From Patiria miniata (taxonomy: Eukaryota > Echinodermata > Asteroidea > Valvatida > Asterinidae), in assembly GCF_015706575.1 (NCBI RefSeq), contig NW_024037068.1:1798001-1862000 (forward strand): 64,000 bases of DNA, read 5' to 3'. Under the pieces are notes generated by a model that made no database searches, was not told where the DNA came from, and was given only the letters and a program-made list of their open reading frames with translations. Shown one piece after another: positions 35,916 to 46,720 of the stretch. The translations under genes were made by a program, and so were the position numbers. Within the stretch, counting starts at the first letter, position 1. Every line of letters begins with the position of its first letter.

Positions 35916-36045
35916 GGTGGCAGCAAACACACCGGTCCTTTTCAATAATTCTTGCGTCGTGTGTAAGCTAATTTGCTCATGTTCAATATGACGCAAACAA
36001 TAGAAAAGGACCGGTGTGTTTAAGTTTGCTGTACCGGATGCCACC
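35916..36045 (+). other. 3' UTR hairpin, copy A
   Basis: GGTGGCAGCAAACACACCGG and following CCTTTTC pair with GAAAAGGACCGGTGTGTTT and the distal GCCACC, giving a long imperfect stem in the transcript. It is also present in copy B (43770-43899) with almost no changes. Possibly a small palindromic element fixed before the duplication, or a structured UTR. Confidence 0.7.
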
Positions 36046-36179
36046 GAGAGTCTCAAAAGTCTCCATTGTTGCACAAGATTAAGGGTTTGTGGAAGGTTTT
36101 ATGAATAAAATCTAATTGTTTTGTATTTGAATTACTTGTCCTTGTCTCCTTGTTTTTGTGTGTGCCTGTAAAGTAAAGT

Positions 36180-38984
36180 ATGCCTGATTATGTTGACCCA
36201 AATAATCCTTTCCATTTATTTAACAATTCACAATACTACTCTAGTGAACAGTTCTCGGGGACCTATAAAAATATTGATGGATTTTCTCTACTTCATATCA
36301 ATATTAGGAGTCTTCAAAAACATTTCGATCAACTTAAACTTTTGTTGCTTACATTGAAATATAAGTTCTCGGTCATCGCATTATCTGAAACCTGGCTGAA
36401 AACATATCCCCATAATTATTATTTTTTACCAGGGTATAAACTTATTGTTAATAACAGACAGGGGAAAATGGGTGGAGGCGTAGCTCTGTATATTTCCTGT
36501 GACCTCGATTTTAAAATTAGACAGGATCTTACCCATTCTGAAGATGTTTTAGAATCTCTTTTTGTTGAAATTTCGTTTCCCAAAACTAAGGATATTATCA
36601 CAGGCGTCTTATATAAACCTCCAATTGTCAATGTTCTTGATTTTTTACCACCTTTTCAAAATTTGTTCTGTAGAATGACATCTTCCAACAAAAATTGTAT
36701 TATTTCTGGGGATTTTAATATTAATTTACTCAATCATACAGCCCCCAGCACACAGGCTTTTACTGATCTCATTACTTCTTATTCTTTTTTACCATTAATT
36801 GATAAGCCCACTAGAATAACTGATTTTTCTGCTACGCTAATTGATAATTTTTTGACGAATGTGTTACCATCTCACAACTCGGGCATAATTTTGTCTGATA
36901 TTTCCGATCATTTACCAATTTTTATGATAATGTCCTCTCATAAATCTAGTGCCTCCTCTAATCATTTTAACTATGTTGGTTCCCGTAAATTCACTCATTT
37001 CAATATCCAGAGGCTTAAAGAAGATCTGCATACAACCGACTGGTCTAACATTACTACCTGTGATAATCCCGATTATGCATTTAATTTATTTATTGACAAT
37101 TTTAATGATAAAGTTGATAAAAATATTCCACCTAATTTACATAAGCCCACGTCAAAGTCCAATTCTAACCAAACTGCCCCGTGGATTACTAAACTTCTTC
37201 TTAAATCAATTAACAAGAAAAATAAATTATATCGTCATTATATTGCTAATCCGACAAACATGCGGAAACTCAAATATATTAAATATAAAAATATTTTGAC
37301 TAGTCTCTTACGAAATTCTAAAAAGCAATATTATGTTTGTCAGTTTGAGAAGGAAAAGAACCACATTCATAACACGTGGAAGGTCATAAATTCAGTCCTT
37401 AATAATAAGTTATCCTCTCAACATATTAGTAGTATCATGCACGAAGGCAAGTTAATCAATGATTTTACTCATATTGCAAATTGCTTTAATGATTATTTTG
37501 TTAATTTAGGCCCTAATCTCGCTAAAAGTATTCCAAGTTCACATGATTCATTTGTTGATTTTCTTAATGATCCGAACCCAAGGTCTTTGTTTTTACAACC
37601 AGTAGTTGAACAGGAAGTGATTGATATCGTTTACAATTTACAGAACAAAACAAGCTCCGGTCACGACCTGATTAATTCTTCTATTATTAAAAACACTATA
37701 ACTGCCATCAGTAGACCTATTACCCACATTATCAACGCTTCCTTTAAAACTGGCATTGTTCCTAACTCACTTAAAACTGCCAAGGTTGTTCCTATTTTTA
37801 AAAATGGTGATGTTCATTCAGTTATCAATTATAGACCCATTTCTATTTTGACCTGTTTTTCAAAGATTTTTGAAAAATGTGTTTATGTTCGTATTATCCA
37901 ATTTCTTACTAAATGTAATATTTTAACCGACTGTCAATACGGATTTAGAAGTAATCATTCAACTACACATGCAATACTTGATTTTGTTGATAAAGTAACA
38001 ACTGCCATAGATAACTCTGAACACACTCTGGGGATATTCCTCGATCTTTCAAAAGCTTTTGATACCATTGATCATGACATTTTGCTATATAAGCTTTCTT
38101 ATTATGGTGTTCGAGGAGTAGCCCTAGAGTGGTTCAGAAGTTACCTTTCAGACAGACAACAGTATGTTTCTATAGGCGGTTCAAATTCAACTTGTAAGGC
38201 CCTAAAATGTGGTGTTCCACAGGGGTCAATTTTGGGCCCATTGCTTTTTCTGATTTATATTAATGACTTTGTTAAATCATCTGATGTATTTTCATTTATT
38301 TTATTTGCTGATGACTCCAACTTATTTATCTCGAATAGCAATTTGACTACTCTCACTAACACAGTTAGTTATGAGTTAAAATCTATCTGTAATTGGTTTG
38401 CAGTTAATAAGCTGTCACTTAACATTAAGAAAACCAACTATATGTTATTTAGTAAAACTGCCAGTAATCTCCCTTCCAACATATTAATTAATGACATGGC
38501 CATGGAAAAAGTAGATTGTCTTAAATTTCTTGGATTATATACAGATTCTAAATTAACATGGACTAATCATATAGATTATTTATGTAAAATTATTGCGAGA
38601 AACATAGGTGTCATCAACAAGATCAAATATTTTATCCCTCCCACAATTTTAGTTTCCCTGTATAATACATTAATATTGTCGTACCTTAGTAATGGTATTC
38701 TAGCCTGGGGAGCATGTTCCCTCGGTAATCTCAATAGGCTTTTCCTTTTACAAAAACGGGCTCTTCGAATAATTAATTTTACTGATTTTAATGCCCAAAC
38801 TGATCCCCTATTTTTCAAACACAAACTTTTGAAAGTTAAAGATATTTATTTCCACCAGCTTGGGTCTCTAATGTATCAATCTGCTTCTGGCACCTCACCA
38901 TCTTCCATTTCTTCAATTTTTACCCGGAATTTTGATGTTCATTCCCATTATACTCGTCAAGTCTCTAATTTTATCTCCCATTGA
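36180..38984 (+). CDS. LINE ORF2: APE endonuclease + reverse transcriptase
   Basis: 934 codons, uninterrupted, ATG at 36180 two codons after an in-frame TAA. The endonuclease part (about residues 35-250) has HINIRSL, SETW (69-72), SGDFN (176-180) and SDH (242-244). The reverse transcriptase has [35 protein letters not shown] and FADD at 709-712 (38304-38315). The C-terminal tail is damaged. After TGA at 38982-38984 and TAG nearby, the same frame resumes with RYEGPRLWNSF and runs to a stop at 39135-39137. Two compensating single-base changes near 38970 and in the A7 run at 39003-39009 explain this. Function in the family: nicks target DNA and reverse-transcribes the element RNA in place. Clade placement within jockey/CR1/Rex1 is tentative. 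Confidence 0.93.
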   Translation: MPDYVDPNNPFHLFNNSQYYSSEQFSGTYKNIDGFSLLHINIRSLQKHFDQLKLLLLTLKYKFSVIALSETWLKTYPHNYYFLPGYKLIVNNRQGKMGGGVALYISCDLDFKIRQDLTHSEDVLESLFVEISFPKTKDIITGVLYKPPIVNVLDFLPPFQNLFCRMTSSNKNCIISGDFNINLLNHTAPSTQAFTDLITSYSFLPLIDKPTRITDFSATLIDNFLTNVLPSHNSGIILSDISDHLPIFMIMSSHKSSASSNHFNYVGSRKFTHFNIQRLKEDLHTTDWSNITTCDNPDYAFNLFIDNFNDKVDKNIPPNLHKPTSKSNSNQTAPWITKLLLKSINKKNKLYRHYIANPTNMRKLKYIKYKNILTSLLRNSKKQYYVCQFEKEKNHIHNTWKVINSVLNNKLSSQHISSIMHEGKLINDFTHIANCFNDYFVNLGPNLAKSIPSSHDSFVDFLNDPNPRSLFLQPVVEQEVIDIVYNLQNKTSSGHDLINSSIIKNTITAISRPITHIINASFKTGIVPNSLKTAKVVPIFKNGDVHSVINYRPISILTCFSKIFEKCVYVRIIQFLTKCNILTDCQYGFRSNHSTTHAILDFVDKVTTAIDNSEHTLGIFLDLSKAFDTIDHDILLYKLSYYGVRGVALEWFRSYLSDRQQYVSIGGSNSTCKALKCGVPQGSILGPLLFLIYINDFVKSSDVFSFILFADDSNLFISNSNLTTLTNTVSYELKSICNWFAVNKLSLNIKKTNYMLFSKTASNLPSNILINDMAMEKVDCLKFLGLYTDSKLTWTNHIDYLCKIIARNIGVINKIKYFIPPTILVSLYNTLILSYLSNGILAWGACSLGNLNRLFLLQKRALRIINFTDFNAQTDPLFFKHKLLKVKDIYFHQLGSLMYQSASGTSPSSISSIFTRNFDVHSHYTRQVSNFISH

Positions 38985-39382
38985 CTCGCACAACTTTAGC
39001 CCAAAAAAACTATTAGATATGAGGGACCCAGGCTGTGGAACTCCTTTACCAAGAACCTGAAAACATCCAAAAATGTGTCTACTTTCAAACGGAAATATAA
39101 ATCGACCCTGTTGTATAATTATTATGATCCCGTGTAACCCATTAACTTCGAGATTGCTCGTGCAACAAATCTTATTTTAACTGGCATGTAAAGTTTGTGT
39201 ATTGTCCTTGTCTATTGTCTGTCCTGTGTCTTATGTATTAAAAGCAACTTTAAATTTGTATACAAGGGGCCTACGATTACAAGCTTAGCTTCTTAGTAGG
39301 TTCCTCTACAGTCTCACTATCTGTTTATATAGTATCTTTTGTATTAATTACGATCATTAAAAATGTGGCACTGTGGAAAATA

Positions 39383-39411
39383 AATGAACAATGAACAATG
39401 AACAATGAACA
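39383..39411 (+). repeat. LINE 3' tail repeat
   Basis: Four tandem copies of ATGAACA end the element at the point where the empty-site comparison places its 3' junction. Confidence 0.8.
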
Positions 39412-40005
39412 AAGTACACTGAATTAGATTGGTACATAATAATAAGGTGTGGGAATTCTTGGTGTGGGCTTCTGCTATAATGAATAAAAAGGAGAAGGAT
39501 ATTTTAAATGTCCAATGTTTTCTAAAACCGCCCTCAGGTTGACCTTGCGACCGCACAGAACATGAACAGTTGGCGCCGTGAGCTAAGACCGTCGGGAACA
39601 CGTATGCCGCGAAATCGTTCTCGGGTTCTGGGTGCGTTGAGCATGGTTGTGATTATTCTGTGTCGAGATGCCGCTTGTTCCACGATCATCACACGATCTC
39701 TCAGTTTGTAGACGTTGTTATGGTTTGATACGCGATTAATAGCCGTGGGAGGGCGCTATCACGACCAACCAATATCACCCACGAACCCGTTGGAACAACG
39801 TCTAGGACATTTCCTAAAATCTCCCCCTGAAAAAAGGGGGAAACTAGTGCATATACGCAACTTCTGCAAGTAATTACTGTTCATTTTCCGTCCCACACAT
39901 ACCACACATATACACACAACAAAAGAGCTGACCAGTGCAGTTGCACAAAAGTCGTGCTGCATCTTTTTAGTATGGTGTACTATAAAGGACACCTATCAGT
40001 TATCG

Positions 40006-40310
40006 TCGTGCGTGTGGGGAGCTCCGTCGTGCCTGTGAGCAGGTCCGTCGTGCCTGTGAGCAGGTCCGTCGTGCCTGTGAGCAGGTCCGTCGTGCCTGTG
40101 AGCAGGTCCGTCGTGCCGAGCAGGTCCGTCGTGTGTGGGGAGCTCCGTTGTGCCTGTGGGCAGGTCCGTCGTGTTTGTGAGCAGACCGTCGTGCGTGTGA
40201 GTAAAACCGTCGTGCCTGTGAGCAGGTCCGTCGTGTTTGTGAGCAGACCGTCGTGCGTGTGAGTAAAACCGTCGTGCCTGTGAGCAGGTCCGTCGTGCCT
40301 ATGAGGCGCC
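40006..40310. repeat. Foldback element, left minisatellite
   Basis: About 15 units of GTCCGTCGTGCCTGTGAGCA and variants. Open frames read from it are repeat artefacts. Confidence 0.9.
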
Positions 40311-42016
40311 ATGTGTAAATACATTATTTAACAAAATTATTTATATATAATTCATTGTTTATTATATAATTCAGTTTTCCGGACAATTATATGTAAATAA
40401 TTGTTTGGCAGTTTGCATTATATGTAAATAAATTTATTTGCCACTGCATTATTTATATATATAATTTTTTTTGCAAACTTATTTTGATATATAATTTATT
40501 TGGTACCTCATTATTTATATATATTTTTTGCACGCTTTAATTATTTATTATATGATTTATTTGGTACCTTATTATTTAAAATATTTTTTGCACACTTTAT
40601 TTATTTATATATAATGCATTATTTATTATATAATGCATTATATTATTTTATCACTACAAGATGAAATGCATCATGCGGCACAGATACAGACTGTTGATCA
40701 GTTACGTAATTTTCTTCAATCAGTTGGTTGTTGCCATGGGGTAAGTGTGCGCGGTAAACAGTAGCCTACTCGGTGGGCGCGGCCAGGGAACACCTGGCCG
40801 CCCCAATTATTTGCGGACGTGACATAATTTATTGAGGCCAGATAAATTGTTCATATCGCTAAAATGATATGGATTGCACGCCCAAAGTGGTAAAGAAGCA
40901 ATATCGATAGAGTGTATTAAGTCAAGTTCATTAATTAGGCTCAGAAAGTTCACTTCGGCTTAGCTTTTCGAAGCCGCTAAACATGGAAAATAAACGCACC
41001 ACCTCCCCTTCGCCTCCAACATTAAGAAATTAATTAAGGGCGAGAAGTTACTGGGTACGACGGGCAGTGCCTCAATTCAAGAGAAATAAATAGTTCTTAA
41101 GTAAGATTTTGAATTTTGACCAATTTTCACAATTTCGTTTTAATCTTTAGAAACACTACGCCTAGCACCCTTTAGTACTGGTAGGGCTTATTCCAATTGT
41201 ATTTTCAAACGGTGGGAAAAAAATCGGCTTTTTTCAAGTTTATTCTTAAGAAATTTTGGCATTTTTCAAGTTTATTCTTAAGTAATTTAGGCATATTATA
41301 AATTCAAGTCACGTGACAAATTACACTGTGACTTACACCCATTTGTTCTGATGGGGTTAGTATCCAACCGTAGTTTCTAGCGGTGGATATTCGCAGTGAA
41401 TGATTGGCAAGCGTGCCAAGATTTGGGCCCAGTGATGCCAAGCATGGCAAGGATTTGGGGCAAACGTACGTGCCCCCATTTTTTTTTCTGGCCAATGTGC
41501 CAAAACTGTTTGGGTTAATAACATTTGAATAAAACAAATAAACTAATTATTATATAATGCATTATATAATAAAAAATGAAAGTGTGCAAAAAAATATATA
41601 TAAATAATAAGTTACCAAATAAATTATATAATGGATAATTAAAGTGTGTAAAAATTATATATAGAAAATGAGGTACCAAATAAATTATATATAAATAAAT
41701 AAAGTGCACACAAATTATATATAAAAAAAGGTTGCAAATAAATTATAAATAAAACAAAAGTGTGCAAAAATTATATATAAATAATAAGTTTGCAAATAAA
41801 TTATATATAAATAATTCTAGTTTGCCCAAAATTATATGTAAATAATTAAGTTGCAAAAAAAATTATATATATAAATATTGCAGTGGCAAATAAATTTATT
41901 TACATATAATGCAAACTGCCAAACAATTATTTACATATAATTGTCCGGAAAACTGAATTATATAACAAATAATGAATTATTTATAAATAATTTTGTTAAA
42001 TAATTTATTTACACAT

Positions 42017-42605
42017 GGCGCCTCATAGGCACGACGGTTTTACTCACACGCACGACGGTTTTACTCACAAACACGACGGTTTTACTCACAGGCACGACGG
42101 TTTTACTCACAAACACGACGGTTTTACTCACACGCACGACGGTTTTACTCACAAACACGACGGACCTCCCACACACGCACGACGGACCTGCTCACAGGCA
42201 CGACGGTTTTACTCACACGCACGACGGTTTACTCACAAACACGACGGCTTTACTCACACGCACGACGGTTTTTCTCACACACACGACGGACCTCCCCACA
42301 CGCACGACGGACCTGCTCACAGGCACGACGGTTTTACTCACACGCACGACGCTCTGCTTACAAACACGACGGACCTGCTCACAGGCACGACGGTTTTACT
42401 CACACGCACGACGGTCTGCTCACAAACACGACGGATCTGCTCACAGGCACGACGGTTTTACTCACACGCACGACGGTCTGCTCACAAACACGACGGACCT
42501 GCTCACAGGCACGACGGAGCTCCCCACACGCACGACGGTCTGCTCACAAACACGACGGATCTGCTCACAGGCACGACGGAGCTCCCCACACGCACGACGA
42601 TAACA
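42017..42605. repeat. Foldback element, right minisatellite
   Basis: About 29 units of CACGACGGTTTTACTCACA and variants, the reverse complement of the left array but about twice as long. A 202-codon frame at 42015-42623 encoding HDGFTHT-type heptads arises from the 21-bp unit variants and is not considered a gene. Confidence 0.9.
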
Positions 42606-43540
42606 GATAGGTGTCCTTTATAGTACACCATATTTTAGGCCTACACTACCGAAAGACATTTAAGAGTTTGAATCGGGGATTAAACTACTATGAATTTTTG
42701 AATTGTTCGCTGCATATATTAGGCCAAACAGGTGCGCGCGCGTTACACAACCAATATTAATTGGCCTCGACGATGTTGCGACGGGTTCGTGGGTGATATT
42801 GGTTGGTCGTGATTCCGGAAAACACATCAACAGAAAAATCCAGTTGTTTTAATTTTTACAGGGGGGTCTAAAAAGTCGGAATTTCGTGCCTACTTACTTT
42901 ATGGACGGGCCACTATGTACAGTTCAACAAGTGGCTCTGGAAATAGTGAAACTGTTACGTTACACAATATGGTCGCCTGCACGTTTAGTGTAGATGGATT
43001 GTGCTGCTTTGATTTATCCCACAGGATCAGGCGCGATGCTAAAAGGGAGGGGTGGGTTGCTTTAGAAATGTTTACATTAACATGAAGTTATTTTAAGAGA
43101 ACGTTTCTCTGTCTTTTTCAAATTTAGTAAGAAATTGACCTGGTAAGATCCCAGTAAAGGCCGACGTGTAGATTTCAATACATTTGCAGCCTGTTCGGAG
43201 GACTATGTCACTTTTAAGATATCACTTTTCTGCAACCCTGGCCTGTCCTCATAAAATGCAACAGTATGCTGTCGGGGACGGGCGTAAAACGCTTTATTTT
43301 GCACTTTTGTTTGTTATGCAATATGTTTGAACGGCGACCCCTAGAGTCAGATGATGTCCAACCCCCAACCCCGCCCCCACTTCCACTCCCGCTTTTTGAA
43401 TTTCCGATGCTGCCTGCCCCCGTTCCTCCCCAGGTTGAAAAGAAATCGCCGCGTCCGACAATGTGCCAAGTGACCCGTAATTTGTGATGGTGTACTTTGT
43501 TTCATTGTAACAATTCCAACCACATTTCCCTTGATTGCAG

Positions 43541-43709
43541 GTGCCATGACAAATTAAGTGTAGGCATACGTCATAAAATGTTTTACGCATCAAGCAAGGA
43601 TGCGATCAAACAAGTTTTCAATGGCATAAAAGGAGAAATTCAATCAAACGAGGACGGCCCTGGATACATCAAGGAAGAACTAATCAGAGCAGCGAAAGAA
43701 GCTGAGTAG
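43541..43709 (+). CDS. ADF/cofilin terminal exon, version B
   Basis: The acceptor TTGATTGCAG ends at 43540. One base completes Trp, then 55 codons to TAG at 43707-43709. It encodes CHDKLSVGIRHKMFYASSKD and on to RAAKEAE. It keeps the canonical cofilin R/K-x-K-M and YASSK residues that version A has lost. ATTAAA near 43959-43964 is a probable poly(A) signal. The exon follows the same intron end as version A almost base for base. No second copy of exon 2 lies between the two, so this exon must either be an alternative 3' terminal exon of the same gene or be an orphan. Which is used needs transcript data. Confidence 0.85.
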
Positions 43710-43769
43710 AGATAATTACACGTGAATTATCATGAACACTACGCTGCATGGGAGACTTCGCAGACGATT

Positions 43770-43899
43770 GGTGGCAGCAAACACACCGGTCCTTTTCAAT
43801 AATTCTTGCGTCGTGTGTAAGCTAATTTGCTCATGTTCAATATGACGCAAACAATAGAAAAGGACCGGTGTGTTTAAGTTTGCTGCACCGGATGCCACC
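43770..43899 (+). other. 3' UTR hairpin, copy B
   Basis: Same stem as in copy A, with only about one change in the paired region. Confidence 0.7.
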
Positions 43900-44258
43900 G
43901 AAAGTCTCAAAAGTCTCCATTGTTGCACTAGATTAAGGGTTTGTGGGAGGTTTTATGAATTAAATACGCTGAATTAGATTGGTACATAATAATAAGGTGT
44001 GGGAATTCTGGGTGTGGGCTTCTGCTATAATGAATAAAAAGGAGAAGGATATTTTAAATGTCCAATGTTTTCTAAAACCGCCCTCAGGTTGACCTTGCGA
44101 CCGCACAGAACATGAACAGTTGGCGCGTGAGCTAAGACCGTCGGGAACACGTATGCCGCGAAATCGCTCTCTGGTTCTGGGTGCGTTGAGCATGGTTGTG
44201 ATTATTCTGTGTCGAAAAGCCGCTTGTTCCACGATCATCACACGATCTCTCAGTTTTG

Positions 44259-44756
44259 TAGACGTTGTTATGGTTTGATACGCGAAAACCCGCCGCCGCG
44301 GGAGGGCGCTATCACGACCAACCAATATCACCCACGAACCCGTTGGAACAACGTTTAGGACATTTCCTAAAATCTCCCCGAAAAATGGGGGAAACTAGTG
44401 CGCATGCGCGACTTCTGCGGGCAATTACTGTTCATTTACCGTCCCACACATACTACACACAACAAAAGCTGACCAGTGCAGTTGCACAAAAGTCGTGCTG
44501 CATATTTTTAGGCCTACACTACTGGAAGAAATTTGAGAGTTTGAATCGGGGATAAAACTACTATGAATTTTTGGAATTGCGCGCTGCATTATGTTAAGCC
44601 AAACAGGTGCGTGCACGCTACACAACCAATAGGAATTGGCCTCGACGATGTTGCGACGGGTTCGTGGGTGATATTGGTTGGTCGTGATAGCGCACTCTCG
44701 AGGTGGCCGGTTATCGCGACGGCGGGTTATCGCGCATCAAACCATAACAACGTCTA
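44259..44756. mobile_element. 498-bp MITE (complete in copy B)
   Basis: TAGACGTTGTTATGGTTTGA at 44259 is mirrored at 44737-44756, and the inverted similarity extends about 110 bp inward through CTATCACGACCAACCAATAT. In copy A the left end is at 39709, the foldback element is inserted into its interior, and its right end is missing beyond 42814. Confidence 0.8.
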
Positions 44757-45974
44757 GCCCCTAGACTAAGTTTTGTGACATGAGCATAACTTTTGTGCTT
44801 GATACCGACGGTTCCGTCGCGGCGTAAGTCAATTGCAGGTCGACCTGAGGGCGGCGGAACTAGCCATACTGTTTTTCGAGTCCCCCCACCCGAGAGGTTT
44901 GTTTTATTGCTATTTAACTTATCATTGCAAAAGTTTACACGTTTGAATGAGACATCCCCCCCCCCGTTAATATATGGAATAAATTACTTTGCTAATTCCG
45001 AATTATTTACTGCCCAACACTAACATAATTTTAATTAGGTAAACATCTTGTTCCCGCCTCGATCAGAGCATATTATAGTGTAGGGACTGGGAACCAGTCT
45101 ATTCGCTGGACAAATCTGTCTGTGCGGAAAAGCAACCCAAAATTTAAGTATTTTTTTTAGAGGGTTGTAGATACCGCAAAAAAGAATACATTATTTTTAC
45201 GTTGTAATAAAAAGTGTGAGTTTTAAATCCGTCAAGAAAAAAAAGGCAACTTTTTATTGAAATTCACGGATAGTGAATTCTGTAATGCACCCAAGGAAGA
45301 TATTTGCAAAAAGAACCAATTAGAACCAATTATAATATACCTGGATAAAGTGCGACTTCAGTGGCATCCAAAACACGTACTACGTAACCATCTGTCCATT
45401 TCAATCACCCCGTCCTTTTCTGTCGGAATGTTAAGGTGTCCCCGCCAATTATTATCGTAATTCGTCGAAAACATGTTTTCCAATTTTGTCTCTCGATCTA
45501 TCACTCGCCGTCAGTAAAAAGGAATACAGGTCGGATCCAGAACACAATTTTGGGGGACCACAAAAAATGTTGGTTCCCCAAAAAGTGGGTCCAAAAAATG
45601 ACGGCGTGGGGTTCGGGGCCCGCTGAAGGTCCCCCATTGTGAGTATGTTCTACATAAGTTTATAAGCTGATTTTTGTAGCTGTTCATAATTTCATTTATG
45701 CCTTCATTCTTGGGAGTGTGCTATTTGAGGAAGTTACTGGCCCTGCTCCAAGTATAGGCATATATTGAGAACGAAATCCACTGTTTCAGTCAAACAAAAC
45801 TAATTTATAACGTTAGTTAGAGATAGCTTGAGTAACTCCAGCGCATATGCTCATCGGGGCTGCAAACTATGTTGTATCCGTATGTTCAATATGGCGAAGT
45901 TCCTAACTCCTAAAAAAAAACCGGATTTCCACAAAAAAAATATTCCGGAAAGTACAACAACAGAAAAATCCAGT
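44757..45974. other. Intergenic, nothing recognised
   Basis: Short frames only. A small hairpin (TTTTGGGGGACC and GGTTCCCCAAAA) lies near 45549-45581. No BRI3-like first exon was found here. Confidence 0.4.
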
Positions 45975-46474
45975 NNNNNNNNNNNNNNNNNNNNNNNNNN
46001 NNNNNNNNNNNNNNNNNNNNNNNNNNNNNNNNNNNNNNNNNNNNNNNNNNNNNNNNNNNNNNNNNNNNNNNNNNNNNNNNNNNNNNNNNNNNNNNNNNNN
46101 NNNNNNNNNNNNNNNNNNNNNNNNNNNNNNNNNNNNNNNNNNNNNNNNNNNNNNNNNNNNNNNNNNNNNNNNNNNNNNNNNNNNNNNNNNNNNNNNNNNN
46201 NNNNNNNNNNNNNNNNNNNNNNNNNNNNNNNNNNNNNNNNNNNNNNNNNNNNNNNNNNNNNNNNNNNNNNNNNNNNNNNNNNNNNNNNNNNNNNNNNNNN
46301 NNNNNNNNNNNNNNNNNNNNNNNNNNNNNNNNNNNNNNNNNNNNNNNNNNNNNNNNNNNNNNNNNNNNNNNNNNNNNNNNNNNNNNNNNNNNNNNNNNNN
46401 NNNNNNNNNNNNNNNNNNNNNNNNNNNNNNNNNNNNNNNNNNNNNNNNNNNNNNNNNNNNNNNNNNNNNNNNNN
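45975..46474. other. Assembly gap (500 N)
   Basis: Exactly 500 N, a conventional placeholder length, so the true size is unknown. The left edge shows the same short sequence that precedes cofilin block copy B; the right edge starts the BRI3 duplication block. Confidence 0.98.
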
Positions 46475-46720
46475 TAATCGGCCACTTTTTCCAAGCGCAT
46501 AATCCCCACGCGTACCATAATTAACTATAATGGTCCTGATTGGTTAATATCATTAGATATGACAAATTCTCCACCGATTGTTTTTTCGTGGAACAGAAAG
46601 TTGCAAAGCACTTTTATCCGCTTTAGCAGTGCCATGAATTTGGAAGGTTTTTTCCTTATAACCCATCCGAACCCTTCTTTATATACGTTAAGTGTATTGT
46701 GCTCCTTTTTTCCTCATCAG

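Larger units (their letters stand above)
36110..39413 (+). mobile_element. Near-complete LINE of the jockey/CR1 superfamily
   Basis: The boundaries come from copy B: TTTTATGAATTAAATACGCTG at about 43951-43971 reads straight through, whereas copy A is split between ATGAATAAAA (36101-36110) and TACACTGAATT (39415). The insert carries one long ORF with endonuclease and reverse transcriptase. It ends in a short tandem tail of ATGAACA units (about 39383-39411), as in CR1/Rex1-like LINEs, not poly(A). Any TSD is at most a few A-rich bases. The insert lies just after the cofilin AATAAA. Confidence 0.9.
39971..42632. mobile_element. Foldback-type transposon with long minisatellite TIRs, TTTTAG TSD
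   Basis: The ends TATGGTGTACTATAAAGGAC and GTCCTTTATAGTACACCATA are exact inverted repeats, flanked by TTTTAG at 39965-39970 and 42633-42638. Copy B has the empty site (GCATATTTTTAGGCCTACAC, about 44502-44521). The left arm is about 670 bp, the right about 1090 bp. Each arm has an outer GC-rich minisatellite (about 20-21-bp units containing CGTCGTG) and an inner AT-rich part with ATTATTTATATATAA units. The middle (about 40641-41539) is single copy and noncoding. The architecture resembles Drosophila FB and Galileo elements. The superfamily is not determined; a 6-bp TSD does not match FB (9 bp). Confidence 0.88.
35183..42814. repeat. Tandem duplication, copy A (with LINE and foldback insertions)
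   Basis: 35190-36110, 39414-39970 and 42633-42814 together align with copy B at 42866-44688. Similarity is about 96-97% in intron and 3' UTR by eye. Copy A is interrupted by a LINE (about 36110-39413) and a foldback element (39971-42632), both absent from copy B. The right breakpoint falls inside the terminal repeat of a MITE that is complete only in copy B. Confidence 0.88.
42866..44756. repeat. Tandem duplication, copy B (uninterrupted)
   Basis: Contains intron, terminal exon B, 3' UTR and a complete MITE, in the same order as copy A but without the LINE and foldback insertions. The short link 42815-42865 includes CAACAGAAAAATCCAGTTG. Most of this (ACAACAGAAAAATCCAGT) recurs right at the left edge of the assembly gap (45958-45974). 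Confidence 0.88.

Noticed and set aside
40006..40310. Regular short repeats that might suggest a CRISPR array
   Set aside because: Units are contiguous without unique spacers, and this is a eukaryotic intron-bearing sequence.
39954..40324. Open frames on both strands over the left foldback minisatellite
   Set aside because: Repeat artefact for the same reason; unit lengths vary and shift frame.
42015..42623. 202-codon plus-strand frame encoding HDGFTHT/K heptads
   Set aside because: It is the translation of a 20-21-bp minisatellite inside the foldback element; the complementary array at 40006-40310 gives equally open frames on the other strand, and there is no sign of coding constraint.
45828..46518. 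Long frames on both strands across 45975-46474
   Set aside because: Almost entirely unknown bases of the assembly gap.
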